Positions 41,576-53,334 are shown, numbered from the stretch's first letter. The stretch: 64,000 nucleotides of DNA from Actinernus sp. WN-2022 (GCA_030867875.1 JAOWCC010000577.1:87711740-87775739); one strand, 5' to 3'. The notes: generated from the letters alone by a model not told the origin. Program-made: numbers and translations.

Positions 41576-42109
41576 AATAGGTGCTACTTTCAAAAACCAA
41601 GCGCGCAGCAAAGGTGATGTGTTACTGAATCATGTAAACACTCACAGAACAGATGGTCGAGACTTTGAATGAACATCATATTCCTTGGCCAGAGTAACTG
41701 TCAATCCTGTAACAAATCAAGACTGCTGATTTGTAGGCTTACAATTATTGAAAAGATAATTACAGAATTTTAGAATAATGTACAACTGCGCAGAAGTAAA
41801 CGCATACGCAAGAAACGTGCGCAAACTCATAAAAAAAACATCAACTTAGAAAGGCTTACATAAGTTCGCATCCATTCATAATCTTTCGTCGTCGCCGAGC
41901 GCTCTGTGTCACAGCCAAGAGAAAGGTAAACAACCCATCTTGTTATGTTTTTACATTATAAGCACGACAGCTATTTAAAGAAATAGGTCCGCAATGCGAA
42001 CATCGGCGACCATTGTTTAGGGCCTGAGGCTTGAAATTCTTTTTGATCATTTCCAATGACTTGGACATATTAAATTTCATTCATAGCTTTCCCTTTTATT
42101 AGAGACACC
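41576..42109. other. Intergenic, nothing recognised
   Basis: No supported features. Confidence 0.4.
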
Positions 42110-43001
42110 ATTTCAGTTTGATGTTTTGCTTGAAGTCTCTTGTTGATCATTTGTGGTTTCAGGTTTCAGTTGAGGTTCTGATATTTTCATACCTCTCACA
42201 TCATAAGGTAAAACTGGTTGACTAAAATATAAGTCTAGACTGTGTGAATCAAATACCTTGAACTTCAAATTTGAATCAATAAATACGGCTATGGTATTTA
42301 TTGTCAATATGCATGAACTGTAGCGTATAAATTCGAAAAGAAAAGTGATTTCAAAGGCACAAATACTTCTGGTTCTGTGTTTACTGGCTCACTGCATTTT
42401 CATCATAAAGTACATGGATATTACCAGAAAATTTCTCACTGTATTGAAAACTGTAATTAGAATCAAGAAAAGAATTGAGACCATTGTTGGCAATTCTGTT
42501 TGAAGCAAATAGCTATTTCCAGTCTATCGCGAAAGCATTGCATGAGTACAAGGAAGTGTCCAATATTCATAACCTGAATCATATCCGTTCGTCAAGTAGT
42601 TTTCTGTGCTGATAAACCAGCGAGGACAAATACATTTCAACCCGGGATTTCAACACACTGTTCCCTGGATTCTCTCTGAAAATAATATCATTTCGATTCC
42701 TTGGCAATATAGTGCACATATAGTTTTATCGGGGTCAATGTTTATATGGTACATAAAAGGACTGACCTGGGTTAGTTTCTACATCATTCGCTAGCCGTAT
42801 CAAGTCAGGAATGAAAAACTGATACAAATACATCTGTGTAAGCCAGAAACGATTAACCTCAATTGCTGTGAATAACATGCAGATTTTAGTACAGGTAAAT
42901 ATATAGCTTCCATGAAAAACAATAACAACATTTAACATGCACCAAAATTTCAACTTGAAGCACTCACGATATCCTCTAGATCTCAGATATATCGAATGCA
43001 T
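42110..43001 (-). pseudogene. Degenerate transposon-type ORF with 2A-like motif
   Basis: On the minus strand, LIRLANDVETNPGQ (about 42800-42760) is a near-perfect 2A 'skipping' motif except that the final Pro is Gln. Further on, DSNLKFKVFDSHSLDLY (about 42275-42225) resembles a DSHS(R)D block seen in OTU-peptidase-like proteins of cnidarian transposons. The text between is broken by stops. It is a dead fragment of a transposon protein; the family is tentative. Confidence 0.45.
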
Positions 43002-43810
43002 TCCAATAACAGCTCGATTTCAAGTGATCCATCGAAGTGGCGGGGTATTCTGTAGTTGTACCCAGCTCGATAGTGAATGAGACTCCCATGTTGAGTCAGT
43101 ACAACTTTAGCACATAAAGCGCTTACCTGTGGCTGTGTTGGTCAGTTTCTTTTTGCTTCGTTTACGTTTTGTGAAGTCAGGTTCAACACTGGGTTTTCAA
43201 TGAGTATCAATTGATTTTGCTATATCGTTTGCTGCAATGTTAATTTGCTATAATAACTTTATAGTAACTTTTAATTGTCTTTTTTCGTCCAAGCCGTGCT
43301 GTAAGCTGCGATGGTGGCTTAGACTGGCCGACAGCTACAGACTCGAGTTAGAAAGCTCTCCAAAGATTTTAGAGTGAGTCTGCCGTCACAAACCGTAGAA
43401 AACGGGACGAAATCGGCATTCACCATTTATCCGAAGTCGCACTGAAGCGAAGCTCGAAGTTGAAGAAAATATCCCATAATATAGTTTAGGTTTCGCACGA
43501 ACAACCACTTGCTACCGCTGGGTCGATAAATTATATTGTATCATAAGAAACGGCAAAAAATAATTTTGTCCTTTTATACAGTTAGTGCATAACAACTAAG
43601 TTATGATTTGATATTTCAACCAAATAATGTTTAAGAATTATTCAAAACCTCTGAAGTGTGGTAGTTTTCTTGCCTAACCCGTTCCCACCCCCAAAAGCGA
43701 ATTGTAATTCTACCGAGAGGATCTGGGACCTGACCACCGTAAACACGTATCCGCTCTTCGCCATCGAGCAATAGACTACATTGCGCGTGCGCAATGGTCG
43801 CCTAAAAAAA
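43002..43810. other. Intergenic, nothing recognised
   Basis: No supported features. Confidence 0.4.
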
Positions 43811-44020
43811 ACTGTCCCGGACAAACGACATTCCCAGACCGAAATGCATTGTGGTTATAATTATTCAGCTGTCTGAAACGGATAAATTACCGTGTAATTC
43901 CAAAGACCATTAATATTCGTCTTAAAATTTCGACCCAAACACAAACGTATTCAGCAGACTTTCAGCTACAACCACAATCCATTTCGGTCTGGCCGGGGAA
44001 TGTCGCTTGTCCTGGAGAAC
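43811..44020. repeat. MITE with inverted GACATTCCC ends
   Basis: GGACAAACGACATTCCCAGA then CCGAAATGCATTGTGGTT at left is mirrored by AACCACAATCCATTTCGGTC and GGGGAATGTCGCTTGTCC at right. Confidence 0.65.
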
Positions 44021-44060
44021 CTCAACCTCGTTTCCAGGTTTTTCCGCTCAAGTAACTTAA

Positions 44061-44697
44061 GGCCTGGATTTGTGTCCTTAACAGACCCCCAGCAGAGATT
44101 TTAAAGATCTTCAATTCTCTGTAGATATATTTACATATATGTTGTCCAAACTATAAAAATACCTAATATTTGACTTCTTAATCACATAGAAGTCTCCTTT
44201 AGTGTCACGTGACATTCCTCAGTTGACGACGTCATAAAACGAGTTTCTTGAAATGGTTTACAAGTTTACACAGGAAATTGTTGATTTTTTTTGCTATCAC
44301 ACTGCTTAAAATGACAACCGCCTTCTAATGCGGTATCCGTCATTTATATGATAAGATATTTTACCATTTACTATGTCACGTGACCTGTTTCCCTTAATTA
44401 ATTGCTTCCGTTATGATCTGGACATCATTAAAAGGCGGAGTGTTCAAGCCCTTATTATGAGTCATAGAACGATGAAGAAAGAAGATTCATTTAAGTTTAA
44501 TTTCCGTACCCCATTTTTGTCTAAAGGTTTCAACCGTTAACGGTCGTTTTCAAGTCACGTGACACAACTTTGAAAAATACAGGTAGTTCATATTGGTAAC
44601 AAATACCGATAACAAACAGCCTACCGAGTTTCATAAAGATTGGATGGAAGCTTCCCCCTTAAATAAAATTATGCCAAATTAACAGGCGAGTCAGGCC
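44061..44697. repeat. TTAA-target MITE with GGCCTG ends
   Basis: TTAA stands outside both ends (44057-44060, 44698-44701), followed by GGCCTG and preceded by CAGGCC. The short terminal match plus TTAA fits piggyBac-type mobilisation. GTCACGTGAC-like motifs occur three times in the interior. No transposase. Confidence 0.6.
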
Positions 44698-44701
44698 TTA
44701 A

Positions 44702-45119
44702 TATGCTTGAGCGCGCATCGAACATGAAGACCCTGGTAAAGGCTGAACTATTACGTATTCTGATTGGCTCTTCGGTTATGACGCAAATGTTGTTCTAACA
44801 ATGCTCTTTATTGGCCCAACAGACTGGGGCCACAGAGATGTTTGGTATATAATTTAATTAACTTAAATTTTATCAATAAAACGATTTTTAATAACTTTAA
44901 ACACGTTATGTAGGTAGAGCAATAGATGAAGTGTATTACTGGGTAGTTGTCTGGCAAGTTTAATCAGTGGGAAAGCCAGGAGAAGCATTTAAATCTGAAC
45001 ATGTGCTATCGATCGCTTCGCTTCAACGCTAAGGGAAAGTGAACGACTTTTTAGGAGTCTCTTCTAGCTTAGATATATCCTGGTAGCATTGTGATATCCT
45101 TTCTTTATCCAAGCATTAT
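44702..45119. other. Intergenic, nothing recognised
   Basis: No supported features. Confidence 0.4.
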
Positions 45120-45392
45120 TTAATAGAGTGGAATGGTTAGGAAACCCGGCAAACTTCAAACGGGCTAACAAAGGCGCTGCGATTTATGTTGGAAGGGGTA
45201 AGACAAAATATTGTGCACGGTCATAGTTCATTAGCGTCCCCTGAACGACTGAACCCACACGTCTCTATTGGCTGATTGATTAACATATTGGAATTTCTAT
45301 TGTGTTTTGTGCACGGTCACAGTTGAAAAAAGCGAACAAAGACATATAATAAAGAAGGTCGCTGGGTTTCATAACCATTCCACTCTTTTAAC
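45120..45392. mobile_element. 272-bp MITE, copy 2
   Basis: Second copy of the element at 15651-15922, same orientation, collinear throughout with scattered substitutions. Confidence 0.8.
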
Positions 45393-45569
45393 TATGATCC
45401 CAGTAAACTCCATTTCGAGCCGTTTTAATAGTACACCTTGTTTTCACTGCATCGTTCACCACGTGGAAATACCGTTAATAGAATCTCGCTCACTCAGGAT
45501 TGGGATACCTATGGTTTGTACACGTCATGAAATATTCCCATATTTGGCTTGGCCGCCTTCCTAGATCGC

Positions 45570-45622
45570 CAAATCATGTGACAAAATACTCCCAGAATCT
45601 GGGAGTATTTTATCACGTGATC
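45570..45622. repeat. Short perfect hairpin
   Basis: TGACAAAATACTCCCAGA pairs with TCTGGGAGTATTTTATCACG; loop only a few bases. Confidence 0.6.
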
Positions 45623-46490
45623 CAGCCTTTACCAGGGTCTTCTCTGGAGTAGCCGCCATCTTGGATCTGACCGAAAAGACACTGGGACAAGGTTGGAAGA
45701 CCGTTTTTAAAATAGCTGTATGCGCACTGAAATGAAATTGCATGAATTCTAAACGCATGCTGAGAAGAATAGGGAAGCACATTGTTCTGTAGCCAGTGTG
45801 TGTAGTTACAATATTACCAGGCATAAAAAGCGTTAGGAGAAATCTAAACCAATCCAACCAATCTACCACGATGCTGAGCATCATTAGTCCGAGCGTGATG
45901 TTTTAGAATTAATAGCTCGCCATTCTACTGCCTTAGCTCGCAGGGCTTTATCAGTATCCGCTATCAATACTCGAGTTTTTAAGAAAGGCAGTTTTTCTTT
46001 TCAAGTCTGAAGTTATCAGTAGTCATGTCTTATATACATTCTGTTTTTTTTTTCTACAATGCAGGTGGAATCTTTTTTGTTTCGTTTCTTCTGATGTTTA
46101 TTAATTGCGTCGGCCCGTATTGCTATATAGTTTCATCTCTTTCTAGTTATCAGAATCGCAAAGGGCAACTGATGTTCGTACTTGTTGCATTGATAATTTG
46201 CCATTGTCTACAGCCAGCGTTTCACAAAAGAACGAAAAACGGTAAAAATACAACATAAAAATAAAAAAAATAAAAAATATTTCTCATTATTATATGGCAA
46301 CTTAACCCTTTCACTCACAAGAGTGCCATATGGCACTATTACTGGTTACTTGTTTGAGAGTTTAAGTCTGACTAAGTTGTGTGGAAATCTCAGGGCATTT
46401 CTCTGTGACCTTAATGTATAGACAAATGATCCTATTGAACTGCATTAGGCATATTAAAAATGAATAATTTCATCTAAATCCTCCTTTCTT
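45623..46490. other. Intergenic, nothing recognised
   Basis: A hydrophobic 77-codon frame at 46025-46258 has no family features. Nothing supported. Confidence 0.35.
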
Positions 46491-46494
46491 TGCG

Positions 46495-46615
46495 TAAGTT
46501 AACTGTAGTTCTATTTTCTTTCGCTACGCTCAGCCAAATAGAAAGTATTTCTATTTTCTACATTAGAATAATGATAACAACGTTTGGAGGGAGCCGCACA
46601 GCTGACAGCATCGTT
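46495..46615. repeat. Direct repeat partner of 47216-47325
   Basis: TTTCTTTCGCTACGCTCAGC through GGGAGCCGCACAGCTGAC is nearly identical at both places; CCGCACAGCTGACGGCATCG also recurs at 46980. Flanks of a retroelement end. Confidence 0.65.
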
Positions 46616-46668
46616 TATTACATTAAGGTTACAGCAGTAATTGGTGTTATAACTAATAACAGTAGTCC

Positions 46669-46789
46669 AGGGCCCGGTTGTTCAAAGCCCGATTAGTGCT
46701 AATCCAGGGTTAATTTCCATGACAACCAATAGGTTTTGTGCAGAGTTAATCCAGGATTAACACTAATCGGGCTTTGAACAACCCGGCCC
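46669..46789. repeat. 121-bp palindromic MITE
   Basis: GGGCCCGGTTGTTCAAAGCC then CGATTAGTGCTAATCC at left is mirrored almost perfectly by TAATCGGGCTTTGAACAACC at right. Related ends at 24434-24573 and in 6350-6660. Confidence 0.8.
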
Positions 46790-47105
46790 AGTACAATAAT
46801 AGTACAATATGCGAGCTAGATTTTAGATGGTAAATTGCCGGATACGAAAAACCGGGATAAAAACCCCCCAGTTGAGGAAAAACCCGGAAACGTATTCTCC
46901 AAACCAGTGCAAATTCACCTCTACCTCTGGAGTCTAAAGGTTTAAAGCATCCTATTAATATACTTTTAAGAACAATATTACCGCACAGCTGACGGCATCG
47001 TTTATTACAAGTTATTGCAATTGTATACGTACTGAGAGACAGTTTTACGTACTATTAACTCAAGCTATAAAAAAGCTACAATATGTCAAGGAAAACTAAG
47101 GCCGC
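46790..47105. other. Retroelement flank, unresolved
   Basis: Repeats the phrase GCACAGCTGACGGCATCGTT found near 46594; otherwise nothing. Confidence 0.35.
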
Positions 47106-47227
47106 TGCTGAAATGCGACGTCAAGTGGTATGAACATGTGAAGGAGTGGCATTTATAGAACTCCTAATTGATCCCAAGGGATAATGCAAAAACATGTATT
47201 CAACATGTAACAAAGAGAAAAATATTT
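47106..47227. repeat. Left 122-bp terminal direct repeat
   Basis: TGCTGAAATGCGACGTCAAG ... ATTCAACATGTAACAAAG, matching 51634-51755 with about one difference. Confidence 0.85.
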
Positions 47228-47483
47228 CTATTTTCTTTCGCTACGCTCAGCCAAATAAGAAAGTATTTCTATTTTCGACATTAGAATAATGATAACAACG
47301 TTTGGAGGGAGCCGCACAGCTGACCTCAAGCAACAAAGTGTGGGAAGAAATTATGAATAAATGTCAATATGCAAAGAGACCAAGAGCTGTTGTTTAAGGT
47401 CTTCCTTACAATAGAGATCTTTTACGCTCTCAGTATTCCAACCGCCATGCTTTTTAATTAGTCGGTCAGGAAGCTCGTTGTTA

Positions 47484-47690
47484 ACCGCTGGGGAAAGAAA
47501 AGAAAATATATAGAAAATAATTACGTAAAAGTACCTGCACCTAAGAAACGGGCCTTGTATGCCTATCATATAAGCTATACAAAAGCTAGCAACCTTCCGG
47601 GCCACACATGGAATTGAGTTACCATAGAGTACAGCGCCAACGCAAGAGCCTCACGACATACCGCATGACAATCTTATGGCCACACTACAC
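47484..47690. repeat. Internal direct repeat, copy A
   Basis: CTGGGGAAAGAAAAGAAAAT through CCTCACGACATACCGCATGA recurs at 49383-49555. Confidence 0.7.
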
Positions 47691-48819
47691 CAAGACGTTC
47701 ATATTGAATAGTTATTTAGGAGTGACAGGCAGTCAGATTTACTAACCTGTCCTATATAGAAACAAAGAAAGGAATAGGTGAACTGAAAAAGCGCATAACT
47801 ACGATTGAAGTCGATAATCTAGATCTAAAACGGAACTGCTCTTGCTGCAACTGATTCCACCTTCCATTTCTTCGGAAAAGCCTAATCTTTTACTCCTGCG
47901 TTAGAGACTGCTGAAGCGCTTCCTAATATAAAGGAATGAGTATTAAACTGAGAAATATCAGGAACAATTTCCTTAAAAGTAGTCTTAAAATATTTTCTGA
48001 TGCTAGAGTAACAAATTAGACTATTAGTGGAAGCTCACTCTTGTAATAAATCGATCAGCTAAATATGGTTTCAAAATATTAACCGGACATATATCATTAA
48101 CGATGCCTTCAGAAAAGAGTACTGCATGACCCTTACGCAATTGGCCAGTCTTTCTTCTCGCTGTAACAATAAAAACATCTCGATACTCGAGATGAAGAAC
48201 CTCCTCGATTCCGAAAAAAAAACTGAATATGCTAGAATGGGGCTACATATATTTCTTAACTGTAGCAAGTTTTCTAAATTAAAGCTCTCAACCAACTTCT
48301 GAATCGTTGTAGCTGAAATATACTCTTTCTTTTGGCTTCATCCCTAATTGTTGTATGTATGTATATATGTATATATATAATCGGACTATCAGGATATAGT
48401 AAACCGGCTAAAACATGAACCCATTGAATAGAATAAATAGCTTGATCATTGCATTATGCGAATGAGTAGTGTCCAATAAATATTGGAGGTATACAAGGCC
48501 AGATGCTATATCTTGAATGGGAAGGCTTGTATTTAATCTCTTGACGAAGCGAAGTTCTTTCCCATCTAACAAAGGCCCGTATGTAGTCATCTGTTTTCCT
48601 TGCTGTTGAAAACATCTAGAAAAACAATAAAATAACAAAAGAAACGAAAGGAAATATGAGTTAGTACTGTTATGTACATATTTATCGTGTCAGTCCCACG
48701 AGTATAATCCTGATATGCGACGAATACCGATGAAGATATTGTTCAGCTGTACCAATCAGATGTACCAATGAACACTTAAGCCTCAAGGTTACTAACAAAA
48801 TGTAACGTATCTGGAAGTA
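47691..48819. other. Degenerate retroelement interior, nothing recognised
   Basis: No coding block for RNase H or recombinase found on either strand. Confidence 0.35.
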
Positions 48820-49385
48820 ATACCTCTCAAGGTATTAACTCAAATTATACTCCATGGAGTACTACTTAATAAGAAAATATATACACCATACTGGATACTA
48901 ATAACAAATCATACCCCATATAAGGTCCCAACAAGAAAACTCCCCCTCAAAGGGTGTTAATAGAAAATCGTACAATACAGGGTACATATATAACACGACG
49001 TGCCCCATAAAGTATACTAATCAGAAATCTTACCCCACCAGGTAACGACAAACATTAATACCCCACAAGGTACTAATAAGAGACCTGACCCCATAAGGTA
49101 ATAAATACTCGTACCCTACAAGGTACTAATCAGAAATCTTACCCTACAAGGTAATAAACACTCGTACCCCACGAGGTACTAATCAGAAATCTTATATACC
49201 CTACAAGGTAATAAATACTCGTACCCCACAAGGTACTAATCAGAAATCTTACCCTAAAAGGTAATAAACACTCGTACCCCACAAGGTACTAATCAGAAAT
49301 CTTACCCTACAAGGTAATAAACACTCATACCCCACAAGGTACTAATCAGAAATCTTACCCTACAAGGTAAAAAACACTCGTACTG
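48820..49385. repeat. Minisatellite with 53-bp unit
   Basis: The unit GTACCCCACAAGGTACTAAT plus CAGAAATCTTACCCTACAAG plus GTAATAAACACTC repeats about six times with few changes between 49060 and 49385; older, diverged half-units extend left to about 48820. Each unit holds two inverted-looking modules, TACCCCACAAGGTA and TACCCTACAAGGTA. Confidence 0.85.
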
Positions 49386-49800
49386 GGGAAAGAAAAGAAA
49401 ATAAGTACATAAAAGTACGTGCACCTAAGAAAAGGGCCTTATATGTATATGTCTATATAAGCTATACGAAAGCTATAACAACCTTCCGGGCCACACGTGG
49501 AATTGAGTTACTATAGAGTAGGGCCACACAAGAGCCTCACGACATACCGCATGATAATCACATAGCCACACGAGAGCTACTTCATGTACACCACAGATCT
49601 CTTACCAATAACAATGAGCCACACGAGAGCCCGATAATAAAATTAGGTAAGACAAAACTACGGGGCCACAGGTAAGCCTCGGTGTAATAAAATACTACTG
49701 ATAACAGGGCCACACGAGAGCCACAATATGCCATATGGTGACAAATACTTAGCCACACTAGAGCTTCAAGTCCAGTATAAATGTATAGCAACGAAACGCG
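49383..49800. repeat. Internal direct repeat copy B and GCCACACGAGAGCC array
   Basis: Begins as a copy of 47484-47690, then carries GCCACAC.AGAGC. at irregular spacing (about 49513, 49565, 49618, 49708, 49752). A dispersed motif array with no coding frame. Confidence 0.7.
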
Positions 49801-50150
49801 AGTAGCACGGGAGCACAATATTAGCTGTACTCGGTAATCTGTTCATTACAACTTTCTATATTGTAGACATTGTTACTCTAATTTCATGTGTATAAAGTAT
49901 ATGGTAATATTGGCATAAACAAGTCACCCAAAAACGACAACAACTATAATAGTCACGAGACTTTAGAAAACGCCTGATGCATTGAGACAAAACACAAATT
50001 AACTTATCACAATTAGCTACTATTCCGGCGCGCGCTAGGTCGGAACGAATTGCAGCCGAGACCAGCAGAGTAGTAGGGTTGTCTTATACTCTTATCACTC
50101 TGAACGAGCATAAAACATTTAATAGCTAAATTGCATTAAACACAAACAGA

Positions 50151-51161
50151 TCAGGGGCGGGCATTTCGTTTATTTATGCCCCACCTACGAGTGTTTATAT
50201 AACATAACGCATAAATTCCTACCCCCTTGTGTACATTCCGTAACGCTATAAAAAATATTTTTTCGCAAACAATACCATCGTCTAAGTACAGAACACTATG
50301 AAAACCTAAGGAGCGCCAGTGCCTGACGAGCGGACGGAAAAGCTTAGTAAACAAAACGGAGCCGAATACAAACCGAATGGAATGACCGTGAAACAAAAAA
50401 TATATGTTGCGTGTTGATGTCTGGTGCCACTGAAAAACTAAATACTGCTGATGCCCGTCATGAATGTCGATATGATGATATCCGGACTTCATGTCAAATT
50501 TAACCATATATCCCTGTGGGCAGGTGTACTGCAGAAAAACGCGCCAGTCCTCAAGGCGAAATTTAGCTTTAGGTATGCATTTATTAACGTGTCTGAGGTC
50601 GAGGAAGAGTCTAGGTTTTCCCTCCGAATTAACGGAAACAGAAAGCAGGTTGACAACGGTGGGCGGACTATTATTTTCGACAATAAACCCCAATTGGAGT
50701 AGTTCCCCAACTGCCCAGGACACAAAGTCAGCGTGCGAATAGGCGGACGTCTGATTATTTCGAAGCACAATACCAGAAGGTAGATATTCAAAAGATTTAA
50801 CATAACCATGACTGATAGTGTGAGCCTTGATACGCCCTTTAACGATAGGGGTGGCTTTGTCCTGTTCATATTCGTACAAATTAACCTTATATAACATAGT
50901 TGTGTCAAAGTGAGACTTATCTGTTAGTAACTCCTCAAATTCGTGTGATACACAGAGGTCACCTGAATCCGGGTAGGATGACGTAGAAGCTGTAGAACTT
51001 GAAACGCTGGCCGGGCCCTGGCTGATAAGAGGGGTTCGTTGCCTTGAAGGACGTATTTCCAACGGGAGCGGAGAGGCTTCGCGAGAGGCGTACAGGGCAA
51101 TCTTTCCACCAATGACCATGGGCACCGTAGAACCGGCAGGCACTTCTTGCTCTATCGCCAT
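50151..51161 (-). pseudogene. DIRS/Ngaro-like reverse transcriptase, C-terminally broken
   Basis: The frame of 336 codons shows RT blocks in order: FIVENNSPPTVVNLLSVSVN, KPRLFLDLRHVNKCIPKA, DMKSGYHHIDIHDGHQQYL, SVLFTKLFRPLVRHWRSLGF and VLYLDDGIV. HHIDI and the LDLRHVNK phrase are typical of DIRS-type RT. The usual text between LVFQWH and LFTKLF is distorted (HQTSTRNIYFLFHGHSIRF), and after YLDDG it degenerates. Not functional. Confidence 0.75.
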
Positions 51162-51617
51162 CCTGATAGCTGGAACGGAATTGTCCTCCTGGTTGTGCCG
51201 ACTGCGTCTAGAGCAGCGGGGTTCTCTTCGTAGTACTTAACAGCTAGTAACCCAGCCGCCTTCTGAAGAGTACGCGATACGAATAATCCTGTTCTTCTCA
51301 TTCAATAACTTAATAGCTTCTTCAACAGAACCGAGTGCCTTCACAGAGTCGCTAGCTTCGAATAACGCTTGAGTCTTCTCAAGGGAAGCAACAACTTCTA
51401 AATTGAATTTAAAATTACAACTCGTTTCCACGGTGTGTGAATTTGAGCTCGGAGCCGTCTTTAAGACGTTTTGAAACGGCCAACGCTTCTTCAGCGGCTT
51501 GCTTAGTACAGATCATTTATAGTTAGCTTCTATATCAGACTTAAAAGTTTCAAGTTTCTCAATAACGAAATCTTTAAAATCAACCAAATCCTGTTTGGTA
51601 AATGCTTCATCACCCAT
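51162..51617 (-). pseudogene. gag-like remnant of the DIRS-like element
   Basis: From ATG 51617 it reads MGDEAFTKQDLVDFKDFVIE with a stop after 34 codons, then pieces in shifting frames (SKQAAEEALAVSKRLKDGSE, LEVVASLEKTQALFEASDSV, SVEEAIKLLNEKNRIIRIAY). Across the junction with the RT frame CRFYGAHGHWWKDC resembles a gag zinc knuckle. Confidence 0.6.
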
Positions 51618-51633
51618 AACTCCAAGAGAACGA

Positions 51634-51755
51634 TGCTGAAATGCGACGTCAAGTGGTATGAACATGTGAAGGAGTGGCATTTATAGAACTCCTAATTGAT
51701 CCCAAGGGATAATGCAAAAACATGTATTCAACATGTAACAAAGTGAAAAATATTT
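51634..51755. repeat. Right 122-bp terminal direct repeat
   Basis: Partner of 47106-47227. Confidence 0.85.
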
Positions 51756-52687
51756 TACATTATTTCACTTCAGAAAAAGGGACTAAAATGACAGTTACAG
51801 AAAAAAAAAAATTCTCCTCAGATTCTAAATTTTCTCACAAAAATGCATATTTCACATAAAATTTAGAGTTTCATGTTTGCACTAACCTCACTTTCTGTCT
51901 CCCAACACCTATACTTGCCCAGCATCAAGCCATTCTGTCCACAATCACTTCACAGCAAGCTAAATTCATCCATAATGACCGCAAAGCATGCCGGAAAATC
52001 CTACCAAACAGCGACATGGCCCTTTCCCCATCTTCATTCTTCAAAATATAGAAAAAGTCTAAAGCCATTTCGACCTAATAGCTTCATATTGGAATCAATG
52101 GCAAGTAAATGTTGTCCAATATTCCAAAAAAGCTATGATAGGTGGCTCCAGACCCCCATTTATAAAGCCCACGCTAAAGTGACAGAAGACGTCCTGGCCC
52201 ATTCACGAGTGGAAAATGAGGCTCTTTCTCCATCACAATAAACTGGCACAGACTCGGTTCTTTGAGAAAGTGCTGATTGAGGCTCTCATCAGACTTAATG
52301 ATGTCCTCCAGCACTCTATAAATGGTGAAAAAGGCTTTAAAAAGCCTTACATTCTGTATTCCCCCAAACAAACTTCCCTCCAGCTCCGTAGAGATCTGAT
52401 GTCAACATATCCAAAATGGCTGACAAAAGACTTTGAGCCCCCAGTATTATAGGTCAGTTTAAAATTCCATGGTAACAGTGACTACAGTTTTCTTAGGGGG
52501 GAGGGTTCGTTGCAGTCTAGAAAGAGCCAAAAATCAGTTAAAACCCCATGGGGGTGAAAGGGTTAATTTCGCGAGCTATGATTGGTCAAATTTCGGTCTA
52601 TTACTTCCGGTGCGGTCCTTCCGCCCACTTCCGGTCTCAAAGAAAATGAAGAAACTAACAAATAAACGTCTTATTAACCTAGCACTT
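51756..52687. other. Intergenic, nothing recognised
   Basis: Frames of 122 and 87 codons show no family features. AAAAGGCTTTAAAAAGCCTT at 52328-52347 is a small palindrome. Confidence 0.4.
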
Positions 52688-52773
52688 AGTCTCCTTCGCA
52701 GCCGTCATGGTCTATGTCACGCAACGCTCTGAGCCCCGTGACAGAGACCATAACGGCTGCGAAGGAGACTACC
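52688..52773. repeat. 86-bp palindromic element
   Basis: TAGTCTCCTTCGCAGCCGTC at left is mirrored by GGCTGCGAAGGAGACTA at right, with TGGTCTATGTCACG/CGTGACAGAGACCA inside. Confidence 0.75.
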
Positions 52774-52882
52774 TAGCACTCGGTTAATAAGAGGTATTTA
52801 TTCGATCTAAACTGTGTAATTGTGCCACTCATAAACGTTTCTCTCTTCCTTTGTCAACAGGTTAGAGCAGACCGATTTCGTG

Positions 52883-53129
52883 ATGGGTTTTGGGGACGAT
52901 CATTGCGCCGATGTTCGGGCTCCCTTTGGGTTGTCAATCTTCACCTCGGTCGTTACCAGCCTCCTCACGATCATCACCTTACCTGGAAACTTGCTCATCT
53001 GCATTGCGATCCTGAAAGATCCAAATAAGGAGCTGAAGACGTCCTTCAATACCTTCTGTTGAACATGGCCATTGCTGATTTAGTAGTGGGTGCCATCACG
53101 GATCCTATCTTTATTCTATTTCACATCAG
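52883..53129 (+). pseudogene. GPCR paralog, exon 1 (TM1-TM2) with one-base frameshift
   Basis: MGFGDDHCADVRAPFGLS, then TLPGNLLICIAILKDPNKEL match the first GPCR's start, TM1 and first loop. At about 53050 one base is missing relative to the paralog, which sends the frame to a TGA; the following text in the restored register continues as LLLNMAIADLVVGAITDPIF. Exon ends at 53129 before GTAAGC. A pyrimidine-rich acceptor (TTGTCAACAG, ending 52860) precedes the start codon, as in the first gene. Either a young pseudogene or an assembly error. Confidence 0.8.
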
Positions 53130-53334
53130 GTAAGCTTGGTGTGGTTAAGCTCTATAACCAATCTCTCCTCATTCCTACTTATACCACTGGTATAACAATA
53201 ATTCTACTGTAGATTAAATTATGGCACTACGATGAAGTCATTTACATGCTTGAGCCTATGGTTTTGGTTTACATATCCTAAAGCTCTCTATAGCCGAAAT
53301 GCATGAGTGTAACTTCATTTTTCTTTAATCCATT

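Larger units (their letters stand above)
47106..51755 (-). mobile_element. DIRS/Ngaro-like retroelement, degenerate, with 122-bp direct terminal repeats
   Basis: Near-identical 122-bp direct repeats at 47106-47227 and 51634-51755 bound a unit whose minus strand holds a gag-like remnant (51162-51617) and RT (50151-51161). The first gag codon lies 17 nt inside the right repeat. Downstream of RT no RNase H, methyltransferase or tyrosine recombinase is visible; 2.9 kb of tandem repeats fill that part. The RT type is inferred from its sequence style. The terminal repeats could be LTR-like or the split repeats of Ngaro-type elements. Confidence 0.6.

Noticed and set aside
48820..49385. CRISPR array
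   Set aside because: Units are contiguous with no unique spacers, no cas genes, eukaryotic retroelement context.
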